DNA from: Oscillospiraceae bacterium
Lineage (GTDB): Bacteria; Bacillota; Clostridia; Oscillospirales; Oscillospiraceae
NCBI GenBank assembly: GCA_017624915.1
Contig: JAGAMC010000034.1
Span: 1 to 36,041, forward strand
Length of the DNA: 36,041 nucleotides
Reading direction: 5' to 3'
The notes beneath the pieces were generated by a model that did no database searches, had not been told where the DNA came from, and was given only the letters and a program-made list of their open reading frames with translations. Made by a program: the position numbers and the translations under genes. This document shows positions 1 to 8,007 of the stretch, in pieces. The first letter of the stretch is position 1; each line of letters starts with the position of its first letter.

Positions 1-627
1 ATTGCCCGGGGCGAGATCGGCGTGAAGGAGTCTCCCGCCGGGAGCAATAAGGTCAAGTACAACACGGAGTACGGCGGCGGCCCAAAGGCGTGGTGCTGTG
101 TGTTCCTGTGGTGGCTGTTCCGGGAAGCGGGCGCGTCCGGGCTGTTTTACGGTGGCGGCAAGACAGCATATGCCCCGACCCTGCTGGCCCATCACAAGAA
201 GATGGGACAGGCTGTGTCGGACTATAAGCCCGGTGACGTGATTTTCTTTGACTTCAACGGCAACGGCACGGCTGACCATGTGGGCCTGTGCGAGAGCTGG
301 GACGGAAAGAACATCACCACCATCGACGGCAACACCGGAGAGGGCAACGAGGCCAATGGTGGTGCGGTCATGCGCCGTACCCGGCACAAGAAGTACATCT
401 GCGGGGCGTACCGGCCCGCCTATGAGGAGGAAGAAGTCGTGGATCAGAAACAGTTTGACCGGATGATGGAGGACTGGCTGAAGCGGCGCGGCGGCCTGCC
501 TGCCAGCCCGTGGAGCAAGATGGACGAGGCCAAGGCTGCCGGCATTACGGATGGCAGCAGACCTCAGAGTTTTGCTACCCGAGAAGAGGTGGCGACGATG
601 CTGGTCAATGTGGGAAAGAAAAAATGA
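1..627 (+). CDS. CHAP-domain phage endolysin, 5'-truncated by the window
   Basis: The reading frame is open from base 1, so the true start lies left of the window; 208 residues are visible. A CHAP-type amidase/endopeptidase that cleaves peptidoglycan is indicated by an N-terminal GVKESPAGSNKVKYN segment typical of clostridial phage lysins, a candidate nucleophile Cys at visible residue 32 (WCCVF), a KPGDVIFFD strand, and a catalytic-type His at residue 93 (ADHVG). The C-terminal part from about residue 140 is a linker followed by a half-SLH-like stretch (EAKAAGITDG, then ATREEVATML) that may bind the wall. No signal peptide can be judged. It lies just inside a candidate prophage attachment site, which supports a phage origin. 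The GTG at base 22 is internal to the domain and is not the likely start. Family assignment is fairly sure; exact bond specificity is not visible. Confidence 0.8.
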   Translation: MARGEIGVKESPAGSNKVKYNTEYGGGPKAWCCVFLWWLFREAGASGLFYGGGKTAYAPTLLAHHKKMGQAVSDYKPGDVIFFDFNGNGTADHVGLCESWDGKNITTIDGNTGEGNEANGGAVMRRTRHKKYICGAYRPAYEEEEVVDQKQFDRMMEDWLKRRGGLPASPWSKMDEAKAAGITDGSRPQSFATREEVATMLVNVGKKK

Positions 628-723
628 GCCATGTGGGCATTGCTTGGGCATTGATTGTGTAAAGGTAAGAAAATTGTGTGAGTTATATGCCGCTTTAAAT
701 ACCGAAAAGCGTGGCTGCATGCG

Positions 724-757
724 CTATTTTTTATCCGAAACAGGCTATAAAAAATAG
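724..757. repeat. perfect 11-bp inverted repeat beside the putative att site
   Basis: Arms at 724-734 (CTATTTTTTAT) and 747-757 (ATAAAAAATAG) are exact reverse complements separated by 12 bases. The repeat sits 8 bases left of the tRNA-3'-like sequence. It could be a weak AT-rich terminator for the phage lysis region, or an arm-type/accessory site for integration or excision. The sequence does not decide between these. Confidence 0.6.
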
Positions 758-765
758 AAATCTTG

Positions 766-789
766 TTTCGACTCCCGTCAGCCGCACCA
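766..789 (+). other. candidate prophage attachment site (3' end of a tRNA gene)
   Basis: The sequence reads as a T-loop (TTCGACT), the 3' half of a T stem (CCCGT), the 3' half of an acceptor stem (CAGCCGC), discriminator A and CCA. The bases to the left do not pair with CCCGT or CAGCCGC, so this is not a complete tRNA. That is what is left at the far end of an element that integrated into the 3' end of a tRNA gene. The matching acceptor 5' strand would be GCGGCTG. The adjoining endolysin on the left and the host-style terminator on the right agree with attR. Identity as an att core is inference; the intact tRNA (attL) is outside the window. Confidence 0.6.
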
Positions 790-793
790 ACGG

Positions 794-840
794 AAAAACA
801 TCAGCGGGCCGGGGGAATCCCCCGGCCCGCTGATGTTTTT
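794..840. terminator. strong bidirectional intrinsic terminator
   Basis: There is a 22-bp perfect stem (arms 794-815 and 819-840) with loop AAT. The stem is GC-rich inside and A/T-rich at its base, giving a T run on either strand. It directly follows the tRNA 3' end, so it is probably the original terminator of the host tRNA gene. Confidence 0.9.
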
Positions 841-961
841 TGACCAAACCGCTGAGGCTGTAGGGTTGCGGGGTTTGGAACTGAAACAGGGATATAAATT
901 CCAGAATGGCGCCAAACCGCGCAAAAACAGTGCTGTTTTTCCAATGTTTGTATTGACGCAG

Positions 962-990
962 TTGAAAAAAAGAGTTATGATGATTATAAC
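962..990 (+). promoter_or_regulatory. sigma-A promoter for the 2202-residue surface protein
   Basis: TTGAAA (962-967), a 17-base spacer and TATAAC (985-990). The predicted start is near 997, about 57 bases before the ATG at 1054. Confidence 0.65.
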
Positions 991-1053
991 TGCTTATATT
1001 ATATTTTTTGGTAATAGAGCAAGAACGTAATTTGACCAAGGAGGAATTTGACC

Positions 1054-4000
1054 ATGATAGCAAAGAAACTCCGCAAACTCATCCCGGCGCTGCTTGTGCT
1101 GGCCCTTGTGCTGCCCTGCGCGCTGACCGTGCCCGTGTCCGCGGCGGAAAGCAGCGGCGAGCAGATTTACTTTGCCGACGCTGCTGTGGGCTGGACCCAC
1201 AACAGCACCAATGGCACAACAAATAACGACGGTGCTAAGGCACATAAAAGCCTTAAGTACAACGGGAAAACCATTACGCTGAACCCCATCATCAACGAGA
1301 ACTTGATAGCCACAACGGAATGGAAAAATGCGGGCTATAACTGCCTGGAACTCTACAGCCCCGCGGTGGAGCTGAGCACGGCTAAGGAGCTGGAGCTGGT
1401 CTTCCGCTATGCCCGCTTCGCTCAGGTCGACTACGACGAAGATATCAATATCGAGTGGGCCGGCGGCTTCAAGGTCTACGTCTCTGTTGACGGCGGCGCC
1501 ACCTGGAGCGCAGACTACGCCACCCTGCGGGAGCACCGCACTCTGGGCCGCGGCTATGACGGTGAGGATATGGCCGTCATCTACGAGGCCGTCTCCACCG
1601 ACCTGAGTGTGCTGGTGGGCGAGGGTGAGAAGATCAACAAGATCAAGATCGTCCCCTACGGCCCCCTGACGGACTACGATGGCTTTGCCCACATCCTGTC
1701 TATTACCGTCAACGCATATGACGAACTGCCCGCCGCGCCCGAGGTGGAGTATATCACCGTGTCCGAGCAGACCCTGCGTGACATCGTGGTGGACCGTGTA
1801 TACGAGACGGTGACGCTTCCCTGGACCACGACTGCGGCCATTACGGGCTATGACGACACGAATTATCCTGCCGGTCCCTACCTGGGCCCTGTCTATGCCC
1901 GGGGCGCGGATACCAGCCTTGAGAGGCTGAAGTCTTACATTGACGAGAATGGCAACTACATTGGCCCCACGGGCGAGTGGACTGTTTACGGTATGGACTG
2001 CTGCGGCGTCGTGGGCGACGCCACCAGCCGCATCACCGGCCACCCCACTGTTCTCTGGGCCTACCTCCTGAGCGAAAATGTTGGCACCATCACGGGCTAT
2101 GACGGCGCTCTGCCCGCTACGAGGAAGACCAATGAGATCGTTGACGAGCTGGGCCGTGATACGATCCTCGCCTGTCTGGCAGAGACCAAGCCCGGCGACC
2201 TTCTCCTGTGCCGCACGGACGGCAATGTGCATGCCCGCCTGATCACCAAGGTGGATCCTGACAATGACAGACTCTGGTACAGCTCAACTGAGTGGGGCAT
2301 TAGGGAGGCCACGACTGAAGATGGCGGTGAAACGTATACTTACACGACTGCCAACTATACCAATGACATTCCGGAAAGTTCCTGCCGCAAGGATAAGCTC
2401 GTGACCTATGCAGAGCTTGTGCCGGAAAACTACACTGCGGAATCCAGCGTTTACGTCCCCTACACCCTGAAGGAGTACTCCGACGGTCAGGTGGAAAAGC
2501 AGCAGGTCAACGTTTACGATGCACCCTGTTTTGATACGATTGCCAATGGTGTGGACGTTCTGTTGGAGTCAAACTATCATCTGAATAAGGTCGTTGTTAC
2601 TTTGACCAACATTGCTTCCGGGGCGGTTGAGTTTACCGAAACTGTATACGGTGAGTTGGATCACTACACCATGGCCTATTCCGATACGACCCTGAACAGC
2701 AAGCTGGCAGCGCTGGAGAACGGCACAAAGTGCAATCTGACTATCGACGTGCACTCCGGTCCCGTGACCGAGGTGGGCGGCGAGGTTCCTGTGACCAATG
2801 TGGTGGATCTGGACTTCACTGTCGGCGAAACTGCTCAGGCGCTGCCTGCCATTACAGGAGCGACGACACTGACTGCGGGCCATTATATTCTGACTGAGGA
2901 TGCCACCGCTGCCGGCATCATTACCGTCAGCGGCGACGTGACCCTGTGCCTGCACGGCCACACCCTGACCAAGACCCATACCGGCCGTATGTTTACCCTG
3001 CCCGAAGATACTGCCCCTTCTCTGACCATCTGTGACTGCAGTGGTGACGGCACACTGAATGGCGGTGCCACCGGCGGCTTCTGTGTGGGTGTCAATGCGG
3101 GTACCGTCAACATCAAGGGCGGCACCATCACCAACTTCAAGACCGGCCCTGCCGGCCCCATTTTCCTGAATGCGCAGAGCGGTAAGACCAGCACCGCCAA
3201 CATGTACGGCGGCGTTATTATCGATAACGCGGTCACCGTCAGCGGCGGTGGTGTGGCACTCAATAGTACAGCGGGTGTTAATAAATTCAACATGTATGGC
3301 GGCACCATCACCAAAAACAAAGCAGGCGGCAGCGGTGGCGGTGTTAGTGTTGGTAAGTCTACCGGCGTTTTCAATATGTACGGCGGCGTTATCAGCGATA
3401 ATGAAGCCACCAGCAACGGCGGCGGCGTAAACAACGGTGGTACGTTTGTTATGTCCGACGGCATCATCTCCGACAACACCGCTAAAAACGGCGGCGGTAT
3501 CTACAACACTTATGTGGTCAACCTGAAGGGCGGCGTTATCACCAAGAATATTGCCCAGACCAATGGCGGCGGTGTTCGTTCTGTGAGCAACTCCTGCACC
3601 ATCACCGGCTCCGTCATCATTTCCGAAAATGAAGCAATTAACGGCGCCGGCATTTACGTGAAAAACGACGGAAACGGCTCGCTGGGCAGACTCACCATGT
3701 CCGGCGGTACCGTTACCGGCAATATTGCCAGCGGCAACGGCGGCGGCGTGTATTTTGCGGGCGGCAATGCAAACGGCTTTGCGATGTCCGCTGGCACCAT
3801 TACCGACAACACAGCCAGTGGCAACGGCGGCGGTGTGTATGTGACCGGCACCGAAACCGTGAAGACTGAGAGCGAAACGACCACTGTGACAGCGTATAAT
3901 GTCGCTTTCACCATGACCGGTGGCAACATCTCCAACAACACCACCACGGGCAACGGCGGCGGCGTCTACGTCACGAATCTTACTTGCACCAAGGGTACAG

Positions 4001-7000
4001 GTGAAACTACAGCCAAGACTGCAAAAGCTACCTTCACCATGTCCGGCGGTACCATCTCCGGCAACGACGCAGCACAGGGCGGCGGTGTGAATGCCGAAAG
4101 CGGCACCTTCACCATGAATGCGGGAAGCACTGTCACCGCCAACAAAGCCACCGGTAGCGGCGGCGGCGTGTTTAATAAGGCTGCCTTCACCATGAACGGC
4201 GGCACCATTTCCAACAACGACGCAAAACAGGGCGGCGGCGTGAATCAGGGTTCCGGTGGCTCCTTCAACATGAGGGGCGGCACCATCTCCGGCAACGAAA
4301 CCACTGCCGACGGCGCCGGTGTCTTTGTCGCCTATACGACCAATCTGTCCGGCGGCACCATTTCTGACAATGTGGCCGGCGGCAACGGCGGCGGCGTTCA
4401 CTGCGCGACCAACGCTTTCACAGTTTCCGGTTCCGTCGTTATCTCCGGCAACGAAGCGGTTAACGGCGGCGGCATTCACGTGAAAAACGGACAGTATGGC
4501 AGACTCACCATGTCCGGCGGCACCGTTACCGGCAATATTGCCAGCGGCAACGGCGGCGGCGTGTACTTCGCCGGCGGCAATGCAAAGGGCTTTGCGATGT
4601 CCGGCGGTGACATTACTAACAATACTGCAACCACCTACGGCGGCGGTGTGTATGTGGCGGGCGCTATGAAGTCCGATGGGTCCGCCGTGTACCCTGTTAC
4701 CTTCACCATGTCCGGCGACAGCACCATCAGCGGCAACAAGGCCGGCGGCGGCGGCGGCGTCTATGTCACGGACCTGGCCGGTGAGGTGGACGGCGCAAAG
4801 AAGTATGCAGCCACCACGTTCAACATGATCAACGGTACGATCAGCAGCAATGAGGCTACCAAGGCTACCACCGGCCGCGGCGGCGGTGTGTACTACCGTG
4901 CTACAGGCGGCTTTACCATGACCGACGGTGAGATCTCCAACAATACTGCCAAGGCGACCGGCGGTGGCGTACAGCTGATGCCTGAGGCCAAAGGCTTGGG
5001 TGATGCAGTCCTCACCATTGAGAAGGGTAAGATCATCGGTAACACCGCGACTACCGCCGGCGGCGGTGTTGAAGCCCGCGTTTATGACTCCAATGGAAAG
5101 AGTATTGTCATCCTGAACAACGGCGAGATCTCCTACAACACCGCAACAACCAACGGCGGCGGTGTCAATGTGCACGGCGCCAGTTCGCTGACCATGAACG
5201 GTGGCTGCATGTCCGGCAACGCGGCAGTCAAAAATGGCGGTGCGGTTGCGCTGGAATCTGCGACAAGTACTTTTACCATGCGCGGCGGCATCGTGGGCGG
5301 CAGCACTGAGGAAGAGGCCAACATTGTCACCGGAACGGAATGTTACGGTATTGCGATCTATGTGAATAACGGTACCGCGAACCTCTACGGCGGTGACATT
5401 GTGGGCAACATCGGTGACGGCACCGCTGTTGCCAGAAAGGGAACAGACGAAAAAGTTACTACCAAGAAGAGCAACGGCGCCGTCTGGGCAGCCACTGGCA
5501 CGGTAAACCTTGGGGCTGACCCTGACAACGCGACCAACGGAACCAATTATACCGGCGCTCAGATTTACGGCAACAGAGGCAACTATGTTGGTGCTGTATG
5601 CATTAACGGAGCAGGCAAGTTCAAAATGAATGGCGGCGCCATCGGTATGAATGATGGCGTGGAGGCACCCAACGTTGCTGTTACTTCTCCGTCGGTAACA
5701 GCTCTGCGAACCTTTGGCGCAATGACAGCCACTATTGATGGAGGTGTTATCAATGGCGGTTATGCCCTGAGCACCGGAACAATGACCATCACTGGCGGTG
5801 AGTTCTCTTGGGACCCCACAAGTTATGTTGTCGCAGAAACCTATAATATCCAGAGCGGCAAGAAGGGCGATACTACCTGGTACAGAGTGATTGCCAAAAA
5901 TGCTGTCGTGCCTGCCGGATATGAAGCATATTCCGGCGGCAATATCACCGGCAGCTCCGACGCAAACAATCCCCAAAAGCTGATCCTGACCGGCGATGTG
6001 ACCCTGGATGCAGCCATTACCATTACCGGATACGTTACGCTGGACCTCAACGGTTATGACCTGATCTCCGGCGTGGGCAGCAGCACAGCGGCCATCACAA
6101 TGTCGTCCGACGGCCACCTGACCCTGGAGGATAGTGTCGGCGCGCCCTACGGCGAGCTGCGGATGAAGTCCGGTATCACTGGCAAGGCTATCAATGTGCA
6201 GAGTGGCAGTTCGGTCACCATGAACGGCGGTACTATTACCGGCTTCAATTCCATGCCCATTCAGCTGAGCGGAACATTTACGCTGAAAGACGGCAGAATC
6301 ACCGAAAACAAGCTTGCCGGCGGCAGTGGCGGTGCTTTCTATGTGGGAACTGGTACCCTCAATATTCAGGGCGGCGAGATCACAAATAATAAGGCCTACA
6401 ATCATGGTGGTGCCGTGTACACGGGAAGTGCAACGGCCTGCGTCAATGTGACCGGCGGAAAAATTTCTGGCAATACTATCGGTGACGGTAAATATGGCTC
6501 TGCTATGTACGGCAAGGGCACGGTCACCATCTCCGGCGGCGAGATTCAGGGCACTCTGGTCACAGATGCTGACAGCGGTGGTACCATCATCGTGACCGGC
6601 GGCGAGATTCAGGGCGCTCTGGACATGGCTAATGACAGCAAGGGCACCATCACCGTCTCCGGCGGTAAGTTCTCCGAGGATCCTGCGAACGAGTATCTGC
6701 TCAACGGATGCTGGAAAGAGACCATTGACGAGGACGGCCTGATCGTTCTGGTTACCAAGCCTGACATTACCGGCACCCGCGTCAATCTGGGCAACTCTCT
6801 GGGCATCAAGTTCTTTGTGAGCATCAATGAGGATAAGGTCAACCTGTCTGACTACACAGTCAAGTACAGCCGCGTTTACAACTACGAGGACGGCGATGAA
6901 AACACCAAGGCGGATGTGACCGATCAGGTGATCACGCTGACTGACTCTGATTATCCTGCGGCAGGCAACTACATGTTCTATTACACCGGCATCGCGGCCA

Positions 7001-7662
7001 AGGAGATGGGCGACAAGGTCACCCTCACCATCTGCAACAGCAACGGCGATGTGATGGATACCCTTGTGGAATCTCTTCAGACCTATGCTGTAAGAACGCT
7101 GAATTACAGCGGCAGCAAGGATGCTGACAAAAAGGCTGTTGTGGATATGCTCGTCTACGGCGAGGAAGCCCAGAAATATTTAGGATACGGTCTTGACAAT
7201 TTGGCGACCTCCGTACTGACTGCGGAGCAGCTGGCACTGGCGACTCAGGATGATCCCACCTGCGCTGAGAAGACCCCCGACGAGGGCTACGCAGGCAGCA
7301 TCATCTCCCTGCGGGACAACATCGTGCTGAAGATGGTCATTAACAAGGCCAGCGTAGCAGCAGACGCCACCACCGCCACCATCACCTATACCAACCACGC
7401 AGGTACCGAGGTGCCGGCTAAGGATGTGGCTGTGCAGGCATACAGCGATAGCTATGTCATGGTCGTTGTAGATACTCTGGCTGTGGCGGACGCCCGCACG
7501 ACGGTCACCTGCACCATCGGCACCTATTCCTGCGCATACAGCATTGAGTCTTATGTTGCCGATGTGTTGGCAAGTGAAGATGCAGACATCAGCGCGGCGG
7601 ATGCTGTTACCGTGGCGATGATGAAGTTTGCTAATTCTGCCAAGACGGTCTTGGACTCTTAA
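1054..7662 (+). CDS. giant secreted protein: NlpC/P60-like module plus two beta-helix tracts
   Basis: The protein has 2202 residues. The ATG at 1054 is preceded by AAGGAGG at 1038-1044; an in-frame TTG at 1048 is too close to that site. A signal peptide covers residues 1-30 (basic start, hydrophobic core, VSA-AE cleavage). About residues 31-230 look like a beta-sandwich. Residues 250-470 resemble NlpC/P60 peptidases, with a DCCG motif (Cys316), a KPGDLL strand and His393 in VHARL. An Ig-like stretch runs to about 592. From 593 to about 1900 there are dozens of short repeats of the form MSGGTISxNxA followed by GGGVY, characteristic of right-handed parallel beta-helix adhesins. About 300 residues with a different composition end the protein. 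No LPXTG or SLH anchor is seen. The first 590 residues match the gene at 8008. A role in adhesion or wall/glycan interaction is inferred; peptidase activity is uncertain because the third catalytic residue is not obvious. Confidence 0.85.
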   Translation: MIAKKLRKLIPALLVLALVLPCALTVPVSAAESSGEQIYFADAAVGWTHNSTNGTTNNDGAKAHKSLKYNGKTITLNPIINENLIATTEWKNAGYNCLELYSPAVELSTAKELELVFRYARFAQVDYDEDINIEWAGGFKVYVSVDGGATWSADYATLREHRTLGRGYDGEDMAVIYEAVSTDLSVLVGEGEKINKIKIVPYGPLTDYDGFAHILSITVNAYDELPAAPEVEYITVSEQTLRDIVVDRVYETVTLPWTTTAAITGYDDTNYPAGPYLGPVYARGADTSLERLKSYIDENGNYIGPTGEWTVYGMDCCGVVGDATSRITGHPTVLWAYLLSENVGTITGYDGALPATRKTNEIVDELGRDTILACLAETKPGDLLLCRTDGNVHARLITKVDPDNDRLWYSSTEWGIREATTEDGGETYTYTTANYTNDIPESSCRKDKLVTYAELVPENYTAESSVYVPYTLKEYSDGQVEKQQVNVYDAPCFDTIANGVDVLLESNYHLNKVVVTLTNIASGAVEFTETVYGELDHYTMAYSDTTLNSKLAALENGTKCNLTIDVHSGPVTEVGGEVPVTNVVDLDFTVGETAQALPAITGATTLTAGHYILTEDATAAGIITVSGDVTLCLHGHTLTKTHTGRMFTLPEDTAPSLTICDCSGDGTLNGGATGGFCVGVNAGTVNIKGGTITNFKTGPAGPIFLNAQSGKTSTANMYGGVIIDNAVTVSGGGVALNSTAGVNKFNMYGGTITKNKAGGSGGGVSVGKSTGVFNMYGGVISDNEATSNGGGVNNGGTFVMSDGIISDNTAKNGGGIYNTYVVNLKGGVITKNIAQTNGGGVRSVSNSCTITGSVIISENEAINGAGIYVKNDGNGSLGRLTMSGGTVTGNIASGNGGGVYFAGGNANGFAMSAGTITDNTASGNGGGVYVTGTETVKTESETTTVTAYNVAFTMTGGNISNNTTTGNGGGVYVTNLTCTKGTGETTAKTAKATFTMSGGTISGNDAAQGGGVNAESGTFTMNAGSTVTANKATGSGGGVFNKAAFTMNGGTISNNDAKQGGGVNQGSGGSFNMRGGTISGNETTADGAGVFVAYTTNLSGGTISDNVAGGNGGGVHCATNAFTVSGSVVISGNEAVNGGGIHVKNGQYGRLTMSGGTVTGNIASGNGGGVYFAGGNAKGFAMSGGDITNNTATTYGGGVYVAGAMKSDGSAVYPVTFTMSGDSTISGNKAGGGGGVYVTDLAGEVDGAKKYAATTFNMINGTISSNEATKATTGRGGGVYYRATGGFTMTDGEISNNTAKATGGGVQLMPEAKGLGDAVLTIEKGKIIGNTATTAGGGVEARVYDSNGKSIVILNNGEISYNTATTNGGGVNVHGASSLTMNGGCMSGNAAVKNGGAVALESATSTFTMRGGIVGGSTEEEANIVTGTECYGIAIYVNNGTANLYGGDIVGNIGDGTAVARKGTDEKVTTKKSNGAVWAATGTVNLGADPDNATNGTNYTGAQIYGNRGNYVGAVCINGAGKFKMNGGAIGMNDGVEAPNVAVTSPSVTALRTFGAMTATIDGGVINGGYALSTGTMTITGGEFSWDPTSYVVAETYNIQSGKKGDTTWYRVIAKNAVVPAGYEAYSGGNITGSSDANNPQKLILTGDVTLDAAITITGYVTLDLNGYDLISGVGSSTAAITMSSDGHLTLEDSVGAPYGELRMKSGITGKAINVQSGSSVTMNGGTITGFNSMPIQLSGTFTLKDGRITENKLAGGSGGAFYVGTGTLNIQGGEITNNKAYNHGGAVYTGSATACVNVTGGKISGNTIGDGKYGSAMYGKGTVTISGGEIQGTLVTDADSGGTIIVTGGEIQGALDMANDSKGTITVSGGKFSEDPANEYLLNGCWKETIDEDGLIVLVTKPDITGTRVNLGNSLGIKFFVSINEDKVNLSDYTVKYSRVYNYEDGDENTKADVTDQVITLTDSDYPAAGNYMFYYTGIAAKEMGDKVTLTICNSNGDVMDTLVESLQTYAVRTLNYSGSKDADKKAVVDMLVYGEEAQKYLGYGLDNLATSVLTAEQLALATQDDPTCAEKTPDEGYAGSIISLRDNIVLKMVINKASVAADATTATITYTNHAGTEVPAKDVAVQAYSDSYVMVVVDTLAVADARTTVTCTIGTYSCAYSIESYVADVLASEDADISAADAVTVAMMKFANSAKTVLDS
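3691..3795 (+). repeat. near-identical internal duplication within the beta-helix (second copy 4504-4608)
   Basis: The two segments lie 813 bases (271 codons) apart and differ at only about five positions. They encode the same run beginning LTMSGGTVTGNIASG. Weaker similarity extends on both sides, covering a block of about 85 residues. This points to expansion of the helix by in-frame duplication. Confidence 0.75.
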
Positions 7663-7688
7663 GTCCCGAACGGAAAGGAGCATAGCAG

Positions 7689-7838
7689 ATGAAAATGAAT
7701 TTTGAACAGCCTGAGATCCGGCTGGAGAAGTTTATGATGGAGGATATTATCACCAGCAGCGGTATTGGCGGCGGCGGTGGTACCGAAGACGACCTTCCGT
7801 TCGTCCCTGCGGCGATCAATGGCGACGCTATAGGCTAA
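7689..7838 (+). CDS. 49-residue small protein with MEDIITSSG motif and Gly5 run
   Basis: The ATG is preceded by GGAAAGGAG at a good distance. The gene begins 26 bases after the beta-helix gene and ends just before a 14-bp terminator, so it is the last gene of that transcript. The peptide starts MKMNFEQPEIRLEKF, continues MMEDIITSSG, then has five glycines and an acidic and hydrophobic tail ending DAIG. There is no signal peptide, membrane segment or cysteine. From memory, short proteins with a P-E-I-x-x-x-K-F / E-D-I-I-T-S-S-G layout are frequent beside surface proteins in gut Firmicutes, but I know of no characterised function. It could be a leader-type peptide, a processed peptide or a small partner of the large exoprotein. 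Coding status is well supported by the ribosome-binding site, position and clean termination; function is unknown. Confidence 0.7.
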   Translation: MKMNFEQPEIRLEKFMMEDIITSSGIGGGGGTEDDLPFVPAAINGDAIG

Positions 7839-7850
7839 TTGAACAGGTGA

Positions 7851-7888
7851 CGCGCCCCGGCGGAGTGATCCGCCGGGGCGCGTTTTTT
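7851..7888 (+). terminator. intrinsic terminator ending the beta-helix/small-protein transcript
   Basis: There is a 14-bp perfect GC-rich stem (7851-7864 with 7869-7882) and a GTGA loop, followed by six T's at 7883-7888. Confidence 0.95.
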
Positions 7889-7913
7889 GTGCATGCAGAC
7901 CAATGGGTTTTTC

Positions 7914-7942
7914 TTTACACGGCTATCAGCACAGAGTATAAT
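7914..7942 (+). promoter_or_regulatory. sigma-A promoter for the SLH surface protein
   Basis: TTTACA (7914-7919), a 17-base spacer and a perfect TATAAT (7937-7942). The predicted start is near 7949. This gives the SLH gene its own transcript, separate from its paralogue. Confidence 0.85.
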
Positions 7943-8007
7943 ATTCAAAGGTATAAAATAGTTGAATTATATACTTTTGCACACATATTCGGACGGGAGG
8001 AAGAAGA

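Noticed and set aside
551..757. Short open frame after the lysin (68 codons)
   Set aside because: It overlaps the lysin in another frame and runs through the inverted repeat, with no ribosome-binding site and no plausible protein features.
766..789. Complete tRNA or tmRNA gene
   Set aside because: Only the 3' part is present; no upstream bases pair with the T-stem or acceptor strand, and the acceptor does not fit tmRNA.
2569..6405. Very long open frame on the minus strand across the beta-helix gene
   Set aside because: It is antisense to repetitive GC-rich codons, has no ribosome-binding site, and its low-complexity His/Ala/Gly-rich translation mirrors the sense repeats.
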